From positions 2,542,001-2,606,000 of the forward strand of contig NZ_SHKY01000001.1 in NCBI RefSeq assembly GCF_004217545.1: a DNA stretch of 64,000 bases, written 5' to 3'. This DNA is from Krasilnikovia cinnamomea. GTDB taxonomy: Bacteria > Actinomycetota > Actinomycetes > Mycobacteriales > Micromonosporaceae. The position numbers and the translations under genes are program-made. The notes below the pieces were generated by a model, which saw only the letters and a program-made list of their open reading frames with translations, was not told the origin of the DNA and did no database searches. This document shows, in pieces, positions 63,512 through 64,000 of the stretch (its first letter is position 1; every line of letters starts with the position of its first letter).

Positions 63512-64000
63512 TCACCAGCGCGGCGCACTGCCGTCGGTGTCCGGATCACCCCCGATCGCGTCGACGCCGAGCCAGTCCGCGCACACATCCGACGTCGCGG
63601 GCTGCAGCGAGCCCGCGCGGGCGTCCCGGTACAGGCGCTCCAGGGGATGTCCGCGGCGCATCGCCGAGGTGCCCGCCGCCTCGAGCATCGACGCCGCCAC
63701 GTCGGCCGCCGTCGTCCCCGCGATGAGCTTCGCCCGCCACACCCACCGGTTGGTCTCGGCGTCGCCCGGCGCCTCGTCGACCCGGCGGGCCGCCTCCATG
63801 ACGGCCAGGTGGGCGGCGGCCACGGCCGCGTCCGCCCGGCCGATCCGGGCCCGTACGGCCGGCAGGTGCCCGAGCTTGCGCTCCGTCACGTGGGTCACCG
63901 CGGCGTCCACGGCCGCCCGGGCCACCCCCACGTACACCGCCGCGTAGCTGGCCACCATCCAGTGCGGGGCGAGCTGCGCCACCACCAGGGCCAGCCCCTC
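63512..64000 (-). CDS. Acyl-CoA dehydrogenase-like protein, C-terminal part
   Basis: The gene runs off the right edge; the last ~162 codons are visible. They form the C-terminal four-helix bundle of acyl-CoA dehydrogenases: YAAVYVGVARAAVDAAVTHV, AHLAVMEAARRVDE, TTAADVAASMLEAAGTSAMR, and the ending RLYRDARAGSLQPATSDVC. The class oxidises acyl-CoAs with FAD, or hydroxylates in the related monooxygenase branch. It lies 57 bp upstream of the type III polyketide synthase in the same direction, so they are probably one operon. Confidence 0.82.
   Translation of the reverse strand, partial: EGLALVVAQLAPHWMVASYAAVYVGVARAAVDAAVTHVTERKLGHLPAVRARIGRADAAVAAAHLAVMEAARRVDEAPGDAETNRWVWRAKLIAGTTAADVAASMLEAAGTSAMRRGHPLERLYRDARAGSLQPATSDVCADWLGVDAIGGDPDTDGSAPRW

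Overview
The window is very GC-rich, with strong G/C bias at third codon positions, GTG starts, AGGAG-type ribosome sites and many 4-bp ATGA/GTGA gene overlaps. It is actinobacterial chromosome. The gene families (MsiK, CsnR-type ROK regulator with chitosanase, SARP/NB-ARC regulator, DUF3263, DUF2510/RDD, DUF4032, CarD, CadI/ArsI) point to a filamentous soil actinomycete, most likely Micromonosporaceae (Actinoplanes-like). That family assignment is inference. I see no insertion sequence, phage or CRISPR array.

Layout. 1-3.6 kb: end of a two-domain AAA ATPase, a DUF3263 protein and an ABC-2 exporter pair. 3.6-8.5 kb: a DeoR regulator divergent from an amino-sugar operon (SIS-type deaminase, ROK kinase, nagA) and a PIG-L deacetylase. 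8.5-16.3 kb: PAP2 phosphatase, secreted trypsin-like protease, DUF4032 protein, DrrAB-like exporter with its TetR regulator, and an RCK-channel-RCK protein. 16.3-18.5 kb: a poorly coding, partly decayed stretch with two small DUF genes, a broken sigma factor and tRNA-Thr(UGU). 18.7-26.8 kb: msiK, a beta-propeller membrane protein, rlmB-cysS, and fumC-arcA. 27-31.1 kb: tandem paralogous lipoproteins, a small HTH protein, an XRE regulator and an arsenic island (arsI, arsR, arsN-like acetyltransferase). 31.2-41 kb: class I fumarase, a second beta-propeller protein, an Lrp regulator divergent from hppD, two proline-rich RDD membrane proteins, a HisC-type aminotransferase and a GT-C glycosyltransferase. 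41.3-49.8 kb: an 1012-residue SARP/NB-ARC/TPR regulator, a lone SLOG-fold gene and, divergent from it, a TIR-TM-coiled coil-WD40 protein. 50-58 kb: secreted GH46 chitosanase divergent from csnR-E-F-G-H-K. 57.8-64 kb: TPR protein, ispF-ispD-carD, two membrane proteins, a type III polyketide synthase and a truncated acyl-CoA dehydrogenase.

Two themes stand out. First, amino-sugar use: the chitosanase releases glucosamine oligomers, CsnEFG import them, CsnH and CsnK convert them to glucosamine 6-phosphate, and the 4.6-7.7 kb operon can deacetylate and deaminate amino-sugar phosphates. The csn transporter has no ATPase of its own; msiK at 18.7 kb is the obvious partner. Second, a possible signalling or conflict module at 44.3-48.4 kb: a SLOG gene and a membrane-anchored TIR-WD40 protein share a 156-bp divergent promoter holding a perfect 10-bp inverted repeat. 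This is the best candidate for an undescribed system.
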